53,819 nt of DNA from an uncultured Acidobacteriota bacterium (GTDB taxonomy: Bacteria; Acidobacteriota; Thermoanaerobaculia; UBA5066). Under the pieces are notes generated by a model that was not told the origin of the DNA, made no database searches, and saw only the letters and a list, made by a program, of their open reading frames with translations. Positions 20,265 through 28,025 of the stretch are shown one piece after another. The stretch's first letter is position 1. Every line of letters begins with the position of its first letter. The DNA is taken from the NCBI GenBank assembly GCA_903845115.1, contig CAIMWE010000015.1, positions 1-53,819 of the forward strand. Reading direction: 5' to 3'. The translations under genes and the position numbers were made by a program.

Positions 20265-22007
20265 GTGAGCGGGAAGAGGTCCGGCGCGTGGCTCGTCCGG
20301 TACGCCCTCGAGCAGCTTCCGGTCTCGTTCACGTTCGGGATTCCCGGCGTCCACAACACGGAGATCTACGACGAGCTGAGCCGGTCGGAACGGATCCACC
20401 CGGTCCTGGTGACGCACGAGGCGGGTGCCGCGTTCATGGCCGACGCGGTCAGCCGGACCTCCGGGGGAGGGATCGGCGTCCTCGTGATCGTCCCCGCCGC
20501 CGGGCTGACCCACGCGATGAGCGGGATCGGGGAGGCCTTCCTCGACGGGATCCCGATGCTCGTCATCTCCGGCGGGACCCGGACCGACCTGCCGTACTCC
20601 TACCAGCTCCACGAGCTGGACCAGCACCGGATCGTGGCCGGCCTGACGAAGAGGTCGTGGAAGGTGGCGGAGCACTCGGGGATCGTGCCGACGATCTTCG
20701 AGGCCTACCGGACGGCGGTCACCGGGTGCCCGGGGCCCGTCTTCGTCGAGATTCCGGCGAACGTCCAGCTCTTCCGCGGGGAGTGCGGCGAGCTCCCGCG
20801 GTTCGAGCCCCCGCCGGCCCCTCCCGCCCCGCCGGCCGAGGCCATCGGCCGGGCGGTGGAGCTCCTCGCCGCCGCCTCCTCTCCGGGCCTCTTCGTCGGG
20901 TGGGGCGCCGTCGACGCCCTCCCGCTGACGGTCCACCTCGCGGAACGGCTCGGGGCCCCGGTCTCGACGACGCTCCAGGGCTTCAGCTCGTTTCCAGGAA
21001 ATCACCCCCTCTTCGCCGGGATGGGGTTCTCCCGGGCCGCCGTCGCCGCCGCCGAGAACGCCTTCCGTTCCTGCGACTGTCTCCTCGCGGTCGGGACGCG
21101 CTTCGGCGAGATCCCCACCGGCAGCTTCGGGGCGAACGTCCCCGCGAACCTGATCCACGTCGACATCGACCCGGCCGTCTTCGGACGGAACTACCCGGCG
21201 AGGGAGGCGATCGAGGGAGATGCCCGGGCCGTCCTCTCCGCCCTCCTCTCGGGCCTCGAGGCGAGGGGCGTGACCCGGCCCGATCGCGCTTCCGCCGTCG
21301 CCGCTCGCATCGCCGCCGACCGAGCCGCCTACCGCGCCGAGTGGCGGGCGCACCGGACCTCCCGCGTGAACCCGGCGGCCTTCTTCGACGAGCTGCGCGC
21401 CCAGCTCGCGGACGACGCGGTCCTCGTGGTGGACGACGGGAACCACACCTTCCTCGCCGCCGAGCTGTGGGAGACCCGCGGCCCGCGGACGTTCGTCTCG
21501 CCGACCGACTTCAACTGCATGGGGTACTGCGTCCCGGCCGCGATCGGGGCGAAACTGGCGAGCCCCGGCCGGCAGGTGGCCGGGATCGCCGGCGACGGGG
21601 CCTTCCTGATGACCGGCCTCGAGCTCCTGACCGCCTCGGTCGAGGGCGCCGGCGTGCCGGTCTTCGTGTTTCACGACGGCGAGCTGTCGCAGATCTCGCA
21701 GGGCCAGGAGATCCCCTACAACAGGAAGACCTGCACCGTCCTCGGGGAGATCCGCCTCGAAGGGATCGCACTGGCCACCGGGGCCCGGTTCCTGTCGATT
21801 GCGTCGGACGCCGGGATCTCGTCCGGCATTCGCGAGGCGCTGGCCCTCGCGGCGGCGGGGGGGCCCGTCGTGGTCGACGTGGCGATCGACTACTCGAAGC
21901 GGACGCGGTTCACCGCGGGCGTCGTGGAGACGGTCCTCAAGAGGTTTCCGCTGGGGGACAAGGTCCGGTTCGTAGGAAGGGCGCTCGTCCGGAAGCTGAC
22001 CGGGTAG
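20265..22007 (+). CDS. ThDP-dependent acetolactate-synthase-like enzyme
   Basis: A 580-residue enzyme of the pyruvate-decarboxylase/acetolactate-synthase superfamily with the three usual domains. E52 in THEAGAAFMAD should activate the thiamine diphosphate, the central domain is Rossmann-like, and the cofactor-binding GDG is at residues 443-445 (IAGDGAFLMTGLELL). The usual Asn that closes this motif is replaced in VFHDGELSQ, which suggests a substrate specialised branch rather than IlvB itself; RKTCTVLG follows. No small regulatory subunit is adjacent, so a role in branched amino-acid synthesis is doubtful. Start GTG is preceded by GGAG at 7-8 bases; the frame is open far upstream only as GC shadow. 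Substrate unknown. Confidence 0.88.
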   Translation: MSGKRSGAWLVRYALEQLPVSFTFGIPGVHNTEIYDELSRSERIHPVLVTHEAGAAFMADAVSRTSGGGIGVLVIVPAAGLTHAMSGIGEAFLDGIPMLVISGGTRTDLPYSYQLHELDQHRIVAGLTKRSWKVAEHSGIVPTIFEAYRTAVTGCPGPVFVEIPANVQLFRGECGELPRFEPPPAPPAPPAEAIGRAVELLAAASSPGLFVGWGAVDALPLTVHLAERLGAPVSTTLQGFSSFPGNHPLFAGMGFSRAAVAAAENAFRSCDCLLAVGTRFGEIPTGSFGANVPANLIHVDIDPAVFGRNYPAREAIEGDARAVLSALLSGLEARGVTRPDRASAVAARIAADRAAYRAEWRAHRTSRVNPAAFFDELRAQLADDAVLVVDDGNHTFLAAELWETRGPRTFVSPTDFNCMGYCVPAAIGAKLASPGRQVAGIAGDGAFLMTGLELLTASVEGAGVPVFVFHDGELSQISQGQEIPYNRKTCTVLGEIRLEGIALATGARFLSIASDAGISSGIREALALAAAGGPVVVDVAIDYSKRTRFTAGVVETVLKRFPLGDKVRFVGRALVRKLTG

Positions 22008-22013
22008 ACGCGG

Positions 22014-23450
22014 TCAGGCGTCCCCGGGCGCGGCCGTCTCGGTCCCTGCCAGCTGGCGCCGCGGGCGGACGACGGTGACGGTACAGGGGGCCCTGGCCGC
22101 CACCTCGGCCGAGACGCTTCCCAGGATCGTCCGGAGCATCGAGTTCGTGCGGGCTCCGAGGACGATCTGGTCCACGTCGTTCGTCTCGGCGTAGTCGAGG
22201 ATCGCCGCCGCCGGGTCCGGCGACTCGAGGACGTGGAAGCTGATCCGGTGGGCCGCCACGTCCAGCTTCTGGGCCCAGTGGCGCAGCTCCACCAGCCGCA
22301 TCAGGTGCTTGTTCTGGCCGTCCTCGTCCAGCTTCTGGTCCAGCGCGATCCGGTGCTGCTTCAGGACGTTCACGATGGCGAACCGGGCATCGGGGAGCCG
22401 CTCCAGGCCCCTCTGGACCGTCTCCCGGAGGGCCTCCGCCAGCGCCTCCGACCCCCCGGACAGGTCGACGGCGACGGCCACGATCGGCGCGGTCGAGACC
22501 TGCATCGCCGACGCCGCGTTCCTGACGACCGGCTCCTCGGTGTGAGGGTTGAACCGCCGCTTGATGGCGGTGGTCCACGGGTCGCGCCGGAGCCGTTCGG
22601 AGCGCGCGGTCAGCTTCACCTGATCCGGGTGCGACAGGTCGAACGACAGCTGCCCGCCGGAAGGGTGGCGCCGGGACGGGTCGACCTCCAGGCAGCGCAG
22701 GACGATCTCCTGGAGCCAGGGGGGGTAGTCGGCGCGGAGCTTCCGGGGCGGCACGGGGTCGCGCCAGAGCCGCTTGTGGAGCTGCCCTTTTCCCTTCGGG
22801 TCGCCGAACGGACGGATGCCGGTCGAGAAGAAGTAGAGGAGGACACCGAGCGCGAAGAGGTCGCTCCTCGGGTCCTTCCTCACGCCCAGGATCTGCTCGG
22901 GCGCCAGGTACGGCCCCGTTCCGTACGGGATCCGGAACTCCTCGGCCATCAGGTCCGGGAGCTGGTCGTGCCGCGAGAGGCCGAAGTCGATGAGGACCGC
23001 CTCGCCCGTGGGACGGAACATGATGTTCGACGGCTTCACGTCGAAGTGGATGACGTGCTGCCGGTGGAGGTCGCGGATCGCGGTCGCCACCTTCGCGCCG
23101 ATCGCCGCGACCTCCTCGTACGGGAGCGGGAGCTGGTCCAGCTTGTGGAGCAGCGTATTCCCGCCGATGCTCTCCATCACGATGTAGGGCTGGACGCTGA
23201 AGTCGCCCGCCGCGAAGAATTTCGGGACGTGGACCCCGGTCACACGCGGGAGGATCATCTGCTCCATCTCGAAGCTGACGATGGCCGCCGCGTCCATCCC
23301 CTCCTGGATCTTCGGCACCTTCATCAGGATGGGGCGGTCGATGTCGGGACGCGTCACCTTCCGGAGCGTGGACATCCCCCCCTGGTGGATCAGCTCCCCG
23401 ATCAGGAACCCGTCGACCGTCTGGCCCGCCTGGACCCGTCCGTGCATCAT
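22014..23450 (-). CDS. Ser/Thr protein kinase fused to a universal stress (UspA) domain
   Basis: A 478-residue cytoplasmic protein. Residues 12-280 are a eukaryotic-like kinase: glycine loop IHQGGMSTLRKV, Lys44, catalytic HFDVKPSN (D137, with Phe where most kinases have Arg, so a non-RD kinase), DFG at 155-157 and APEQ at 183-186. From about 325 to 470 is a UspA-type domain (PIVAVAVDLSGGSEAL) ending in an ATP-binding motif GARTNSMLRTILGSVSAEVA. No membrane segment is seen. The ATG begins two bases after the stop of the phosphoesterase gene, with GGAAGGGG before it, so the two are translationally linked and may act as a kinase/phosphatase pair. Targets unknown. Confidence 0.92.
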   Translation of the reverse strand: MMHGRVQAGQTVDGFLIGELIHQGGMSTLRKVTRPDIDRPILMKVPKIQEGMDAAAIVSFEMEQMILPRVTGVHVPKFFAAGDFSVQPYIVMESIGGNTLLHKLDQLPLPYEEVAAIGAKVATAIRDLHRQHVIHFDVKPSNIMFRPTGEAVLIDFGLSRHDQLPDLMAEEFRIPYGTGPYLAPEQILGVRKDPRSDLFALGVLLYFFSTGIRPFGDPKGKGQLHKRLWRDPVPPRKLRADYPPWLQEIVLRCLEVDPSRRHPSGGQLSFDLSHPDQVKLTARSERLRRDPWTTAIKRRFNPHTEEPVVRNAASAMQVSTAPIVAVAVDLSGGSEALAEALRETVQRGLERLPDARFAIVNVLKQHRIALDQKLDEDGQNKHLMRLVELRHWAQKLDVAAHRISFHVLESPDPAAAILDYAETNDVDQIVLGARTNSMLRTILGSVSAEVAARAPCTVTVVRPRRQLAGTETAAPGDA

Positions 23451-23452
23451 GG

Positions 23453-24214
23453 TCACAGCCCCTTCCGGAGGCGTTCCGCGAGCATCCACGGAAGGCCGGC
23501 CGCGCGAATCTTCTCCCCGGTGACGTCGAAGTCGTACGGAACGCGGTGATGAGTCAGCTCGTTCCGGGTCGAATCGAGGATCGCGTACGACGCCGATGGG
23601 TCTCCGTCCCGAGGCTGACCGACCGAGCCGATCACCGCGAGCCAGCGCCGCTGCGGCATGAGGGGCACGGGGATGCCGGCCACCGGACGGAAGACGGTCG
23701 TCTTCCACATCTCGGAGACGCTGCCCCACATCTCGGTCATGCTGTAGAGGGCCGGCTTATGGACGTGGCCGCAGAACGTGACCCGGCAGCTGGTCGACCG
23801 GATGCTCCTTCCGGCAGCCTGCCCGTCGGCGACGTAGCTCCACTTCCGCGGCGCCACCGCCTCGGCGTGCAGGAAGAGGCGCCCTTCCTCTTCCCAGGTG
23901 AGCGGGAGGGCCGCCAGGAAGGCCCGTTGTTCGGCGCCCAGCTGGCCCCGGGTCCACTCGATGACGGTCCTGGCCGGCGACTCCATCGCGTCGCCGCCGG
24001 TCTTCACCGCCGCGTCGTGGTTCCCGAGGATGGCGACCGCGCCGTTTCCGACCATCTCCATCAGGGTCTCGACGACCCACTCCGGGTCGGCTCCGTACCC
24101 GACGTAGTCCCCCAGGAAGAGGAACCGATCGGACCCGCGTTCACGCGCGTGCCCCAGGACCGCCTCCAGCGCCTCGCGGTTCGCGTGGACGTCGGCCAGG
24201 AGCGCGAGCTTCAC
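23453..24214 (-). CDS. Calcineurin-like metallophosphoesterase
   Basis: A 253-residue protein with the metallophosphatase motifs in order: DVHAN near the N-terminus, GDYVGYG, GNHD, and CGHVHKP. The spacing resembles YfcE/MJ0936-type phosphodiesterases and the bacterial Ser/Thr phosphatase-like group. The GTG start was chosen because GAAGG lies 7 bases upstream and the conserved fold begins at VKLALLADVHAN; a TTG eight codons earlier is also open. The gene is directly followed by the kinase-Usp gene, which argues for dephosphorylation of the same protein targets, or for hydrolysis of a small cyclic nucleotide sensed by the Usp domain. Either is inference. Confidence 0.9.
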   Translation of the reverse strand: MKLALLADVHANREALEAVLGHARERGSDRFLFLGDYVGYGADPEWVVETLMEMVGNGAVAILGNHDAAVKTGGDAMESPARTVIEWTRGQLGAEQRAFLAALPLTWEEEGRLFLHAEAVAPRKWSYVADGQAAGRSIRSTSCRVTFCGHVHKPALYSMTEMWGSVSEMWKTTVFRPVAGIPVPLMPQRRWLAVIGSVGQPRDGDPSASYAILDSTRNELTHHRVPYDFDVTGEKIRAAGLPWMLAERLRKGL

Positions 24215-24310
24215 GTGGGGACCTTCATTCGGCTCCAATGCTAGCCTGGATCATTCCGGGGGGGGTCCGGCCGTCCCCCGAACCGGGCCCGGTCGCGGGG
24301 GGGAAAGGAA

Positions 24311-24343
24311 ACCGCCCGGCCCCCACGAGGAGAGTCGGGCGGT
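24311..24343 (-). terminator. Hairpin terminator after the Nfn-ferritin fusion gene
   Basis: ACCGCCCG and CGGGCGGT form a perfect 8-bp stem. On the minus strand it is followed by TTCCTTTCCCCCC. It lies about 50 bases after the stop codon and just before the phosphoesterase-kinase operon. Confidence 0.6.
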
Positions 24344-24391
24344 CGAGGCGCCCTGGCGGCGCGTGCGTTAACAGTCCCGGCGGCCGCAGGC

Positions 24392-27364
24392 CTACATCAC
24401 GACGGGCTTCTCGGCGACGATCCGAGAGAGGACCGTCGACAGCATGTCGACGTGCTCGCGCTCCTCGGCCTCGAGCTCCCGGTAGAGCTTCCACTCGGGC
24501 GACCCGGTCGGGAAGGACTTGCCGGCGTCGAGGAAGAAGGCCCGGGCCCGCTTCTCGAGGTGGACGGCCAGCCGGAGGAGCGCCGCGCCGGAGAGGTCCT
24601 TCAGCTCGGCTCCTGCGAAGACGGCGACCTGCGACGGGGAGAGGTTGTGCGCGAGGCCCTGGGGCACGTCGATGTGGTAACGCCGAGCCAGGATCTCCAT
24701 GTGGCCCTTCTCCATCCCCGACAGCTCGCGGAAGAGGTGGGCGAGGTCCGGGTCCTTCCCCTCGACCTCCTGTGCCCCCCGCTCGTAGAACGAGAGGCCG
24801 CCCAGCTCGATCTCGAACGCCTGGCGGATCGCCTGGACGGCGGCCTCGGACTCGAGGCTCGTGTCGTGGCCGTGAGTCAGCTCGCCGCCGCACGCCGGAC
24901 AGAGGCCGTAGGGGAACGCGAACCCTTCCGAGACCTTGTGGCACGAGCCGCAGGTCCAGGTGAGCAGCTCGCCGGCGCAGCAGATGTGCTCGTCGTCGCC
25001 CGCCTCGAAGGGGCGGTGGCACTTGGAGCAGGCGGCGGCCGCGGCGACGGGGGCCGGGGCTCCGGCGGCGACCGCCTCGTCCTCGAGGACCACCGGCCAC
25101 TCCTTCGTCTGGAGGTACTTCTCGATGGCGCGCGCCGCACGCCGTCCGGCGCCGAGCGCCAGGATGACGGTCGCCCCGCCCGTGACGATGTCGCCGCCGG
25201 CGAAGATCCCCCTGACGTTCGCGGCCTGCGTCTTCGGGTCTGCGTTGATGTACCCCTCGCCGCGGACGGAGAGGTGGGGCGCCGAGCGGGAGATGACCGG
25301 GTTGGCGCGCGTGCCGAGCGCGTAGATCACGGTCTCGCACTCGAACGTCTCGAAGGCGTCCTTGATCGGGACGGGGCGCCGGCGGCCCGACTTGTCGGGC
25401 TCCCCCAGCTCCATCTTCTGGACGACGATCGCCTGGACGTTCCCCTTGTCGTCGACCTTGATCTCGGTGGGGCTCATCAGCCAGTTGAAGTGGATCCCCT
25501 CCTCCTTGGCGTGGCGGAGCTCCTCGATCCGGCAGGGGGCCTCGGACTCGGTCCGCCGGTAGACGCAGTGGACCTCCTCGGCGCCCAGGCGGCGCGAGAC
25601 GCGGAGGCAGTCCATGGCCGTGTTGCCGGCGCCGAGGACGACGACCTTCTTCCCGAGGGCGACCGGGGTGTCCTCGAACGGGAAGTGGTCGCCCCCCATC
25701 AGGTTGATGCGGGTGAGGAACTCGTTGGCGCTGTAGACCTGCTTGGCCTGCTCGCCCGGGATGCCGAGGAACGACGGGAAGCCGGCTCCGGTCCCGATGA
25801 AGACCGCGTCGTAGCCCATCTCCCCCTGGAGCTGCTGGATCGTGAAGGTCTTGCCGATCACCTTGTTCGTCTCGAATTTCACGCCGAGCTTCACGAGGGC
25901 GCTCACCTCGCGGTCGATCGTGGTCCTGGGGAGGCGGAACGACGGGATCCCGTACTTGAGGACCCCTCCGATGACGTGGAGCGCCTCGTAGACGGTGACG
26001 TCCGCCCCCTTCCGGGCCAGGTCTCCCGCGCAGGCGAGCCCGGCCGGGCCGCCGCCGACGACCGCCACCTTCCCGAGCTGGCCGGCGTTGGCCGGCGGGT
26101 GGACGTCCGGGAGCGGGGCGTGGTCGCCCACGTAGCGCTCGAGCCGCCCGATGGCGACCGGCTCCATCTTCTTCTCCAGGATGCACTGGATCTCGCACTG
26201 CGACTCCTGCGGGCAGACGCGGCCGCAGATCGACGGGAAGAGGTTCGACTCCTGGATGACGGAGAGGGCGCCCGGGAGGTCGCGGACGAGGAGGTGCCGG
26301 ATGAAGCGAGGGATGTCGATGGCGACCGGGCAGCCGGCGATGCAGGTGGGCCGGGCGCACTGGATGCACCGCTCGGCCTCCACGAGGGCGTCGGCCATCG
26401 TGTAGCCGAGGTTGACCTCCTCGAAGTTCCTCGAGCGCTCCTTCGCGTCGCGCTCGGGCATCTTCATGGCGTGCTCCGGCAGCTCCTTGAACTTCTTGTA
26501 GTTCCGCTTGTTCAGCTCGAACAGCTGCTCCTCGATGGTGCAGACCTTGTTGAAGTCGTCCTTGGCCGTGGCCTCCTGGGACTTGAACCGCTCCTGCCGG
26601 AGCTGCAGCTCGGGGAAGTCGACGAGGTGGCCGTCGAAGTCGGGCCCGTCGACGCAGGCGAACTTCGTCTCCTTGCCGACCGTCACGCGGCAGGAGCCGC
26701 ACATCCCGGTCCCGTCGACCATGATCGCGTTGAGCGAGACCATCGTCTTCACGCCGAAGGGGCGCGACGTCTCGGCCGAGGCCCGCATCATCGGGAGGGG
26801 ACCGATCGCGATGACGAGGTCGGGCTTGTCGTTCTCGAGGACTTCCTTGAGCGCGCCCGTCACGAAGCCCGGCTTGCCGTAGCTCCCGTCGTCGGTGCAG
26901 ACGATCAGGTCGTCGCAGTAGCGCTTGAAGCGGTCTTCCCAGAAGACCAGGTCCTTGTTTCTGAAGCCGATGATTCCGGTGACCCGGTTCCCGGCTTCCT
27001 TGAAGGCGCGGAGCTGGGGGAAGACCGGCGCGACGCCGAGGCCGCCGCCGACGAGGACGACGTGCCCCACTTTCCCGATGTGGCTCTCGAGGCCCAGAGG
27101 CCCCACGAAGTCGGGGAAGGAGTCTCCCTCCTTGAAGTCCCGCATCATCTCCTGCGTCGTCTTTCCGAGGGCCTGGACGACGATGGTGATGGTGCCCCAG
27201 TCGGGATCGTAGTCCGCGACGGTCAGGGGAATCCGCTCGCCCCCTTCCTTGAGCCGGACCATGACGAAGTGGCCCGGCTTGGCCGCCTTCGCCACGTCGG
27301 GCGCGTGGACGTCCCAGAGGAAGGTGACATCGGAAAACTGCTCGCGCTTGACGATCTGGTACAT
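24392..27364 (-). CDS. Fused NfnA-NfnB (SudBA/GltA-type) flavoprotein with zinc ribbon and ferritin-like C-terminus
   Basis: A 990-residue multidomain redox enzyme. Residues 1-280 are an NfnA/ferredoxin-NADP-reductase-like unit with FAD and NAD sites (VVLVGGGLGVAPVFPQLRAF) and a [2Fe-2S] site in GTGMCGSC, about 220. Residues 290-760 are NfnB/glutamate-synthase-small-subunit-like: two Cys groups for [4Fe-4S] clusters (RCIQCARPTCIAGCPV; CGRVCPQESQCEIQC), FAD motif VVGGGPAGLACAGDLARKG and NADP motif VLGAGNTAMD. About 778-826 is a Cys-rich rubredoxin/zinc-ribbon segment (CSKC, TCGSCHK, LCPACGG), followed by a four-helix rubrerythrin-like domain with EKGHMEIL and EAEEREHVDML. Nfn enzymes balance NADPH, NADH and ferredoxin by electron bifurcation; the tail suggests peroxide or oxygen reduction. 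GGGGGAAAG precedes the ATG. Confidence 0.93.
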   Translation of the reverse strand: MYQIVKREQFSDVTFLWDVHAPDVAKAAKPGHFVMVRLKEGGERIPLTVADYDPDWGTITIVVQALGKTTQEMMRDFKEGDSFPDFVGPLGLESHIGKVGHVVLVGGGLGVAPVFPQLRAFKEAGNRVTGIIGFRNKDLVFWEDRFKRYCDDLIVCTDDGSYGKPGFVTGALKEVLENDKPDLVIAIGPLPMMRASAETSRPFGVKTMVSLNAIMVDGTGMCGSCRVTVGKETKFACVDGPDFDGHLVDFPELQLRQERFKSQEATAKDDFNKVCTIEEQLFELNKRNYKKFKELPEHAMKMPERDAKERSRNFEEVNLGYTMADALVEAERCIQCARPTCIAGCPVAIDIPRFIRHLLVRDLPGALSVIQESNLFPSICGRVCPQESQCEIQCILEKKMEPVAIGRLERYVGDHAPLPDVHPPANAGQLGKVAVVGGGPAGLACAGDLARKGADVTVYEALHVIGGVLKYGIPSFRLPRTTIDREVSALVKLGVKFETNKVIGKTFTIQQLQGEMGYDAVFIGTGAGFPSFLGIPGEQAKQVYSANEFLTRINLMGGDHFPFEDTPVALGKKVVVLGAGNTAMDCLRVSRRLGAEEVHCVYRRTESEAPCRIEELRHAKEEGIHFNWLMSPTEIKVDDKGNVQAIVVQKMELGEPDKSGRRRPVPIKDAFETFECETVIYALGTRANPVISRSAPHLSVRGEGYINADPKTQAANVRGIFAGGDIVTGGATVILALGAGRRAARAIEKYLQTKEWPVVLEDEAVAAGAPAPVAAAAACSKCHRPFEAGDDEHICCAGELLTWTCGSCHKVSEGFAFPYGLCPACGGELTHGHDTSLESEAAVQAIRQAFEIELGGLSFYERGAQEVEGKDPDLAHLFRELSGMEKGHMEILARRYHIDVPQGLAHNLSPSQVAVFAGAELKDLSGAALLRLAVHLEKRARAFFLDAGKSFPTGSPEWKLYRELEAEEREHVDMLSTVLSRIVAEKPVVM

Positions 27365-27392
27365 GCTTTCCCCCGTTACTTTTGGAGGCGGG

Positions 27393-27421
27393 ACTATACC
27401 GGGGAACGGCCCCGGCAGGAA
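27393..27421 (-). promoter_or_regulatory. Candidate promoter with palindromic spacer
   Basis: On the minus strand a TATAGT hexamer (27393-27398) lies 29 bases before the Nfn-fusion start codon. The 17 bases upstream of it are an exact inverted repeat, CCGGGG-CCGTT-CCCCGG, ending at a weak TTCCTG -35 candidate. A dimeric regulator could sit in the spacer; this is a pattern-based inference. Confidence 0.45.
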
Positions 27422-27563
27422 TGGCCCGGCTCTCCTCGCGTGCCGGAGAACCCATATCCGGAACCCTTCTCAGGATCGGGACGGACCCGCCCCTCCGGGG
27501 GCTTCCCTCGCGCCGAGGCCCCCGGCGCCCCGCTCCTCCAGAGGATCCGACCGATCGACCGAT

Positions 27564-28025
27564 TCAGGGCCTGATGATGATGAGGGGGTCGAGGACGAAG
27601 TCCTTGCCCTGCCCGTCGGCCCGGACCGTGACCGTGTACTTGTGCTTCGAGCCGTCCGCGCCGAGTTCCGCCGGGTCGGAGTAGACGTGGTCCCTCTTCC
27701 CTCGGCTGGCCGGGTTCTTCTTGAACGGCTTCCCGCCCTTGTCCTCCATCGTGATCTTCAGGGTGCCCGAGTCCGCGGGCGAAAGGACCCAGTGGGCGAC
27801 GTTCTTCTTGCTGCGGCTCAGCTCGACCGGGTCGGGAGTGACCGACTCGATCCCGACCGCCAGGCCCGGCTTTTCCGCGCTGAGCTTGAGCTTCACCGTC
27901 ACCACCTTCTCGACGGACGGGTCGGCGGCCTGGGCGGGAGCGGGAGCGGGATCCGCTCCCCGGGCGGACATGGCCAGGACCGCCAGGGCGACGGCGGCGG
28001 AAACGAACAGATACGGCTTCTTCAT
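27564..28025 (-). CDS. Small exported protein coupled to a Ser/Thr kinase
   Basis: A 153-residue protein with a signal peptide (MKKPYLFVSAAVALAVLAMSARG). The mature part begins with a Pro/Ala-rich linker and then a beta-rich region containing VKLKLSAEKPGLAVGIESVT and, near the end, HKYTVTVRADGQGKDFVLDP with a hydrophobic LIIIRP tail. No cysteines, metal sites or known motifs. Its ATG overlaps the stop of the upstream kinase gene as ATGA, so translation is coupled. It could be a periplasmic partner, sensor or target of that kinase. Family unknown; the compact beta content suggests an immunoglobulin-like domain. Confidence 0.82.
   Translation of the reverse strand: MKKPYLFVSAAVALAVLAMSARGADPAPAPAQAADPSVEKVVTVKLKLSAEKPGLAVGIESVTPDPVELSRSKKNVAHWVLSPADSGTLKITMEDKGGKPFKKNPASRGKRDHVYSDPAELGADGSKHKYTVTVRADGQGKDFVLDPLIIIRP

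Noticed and set aside
20215-20268. A 17-codon frame (MSQRPASPCGRDRSIGR) that overlaps the ThDP-enzyme start as GTGA
   Set aside because: It has no ribosome site and no leader-peptide features such as runs of a regulated amino acid; probably chance.
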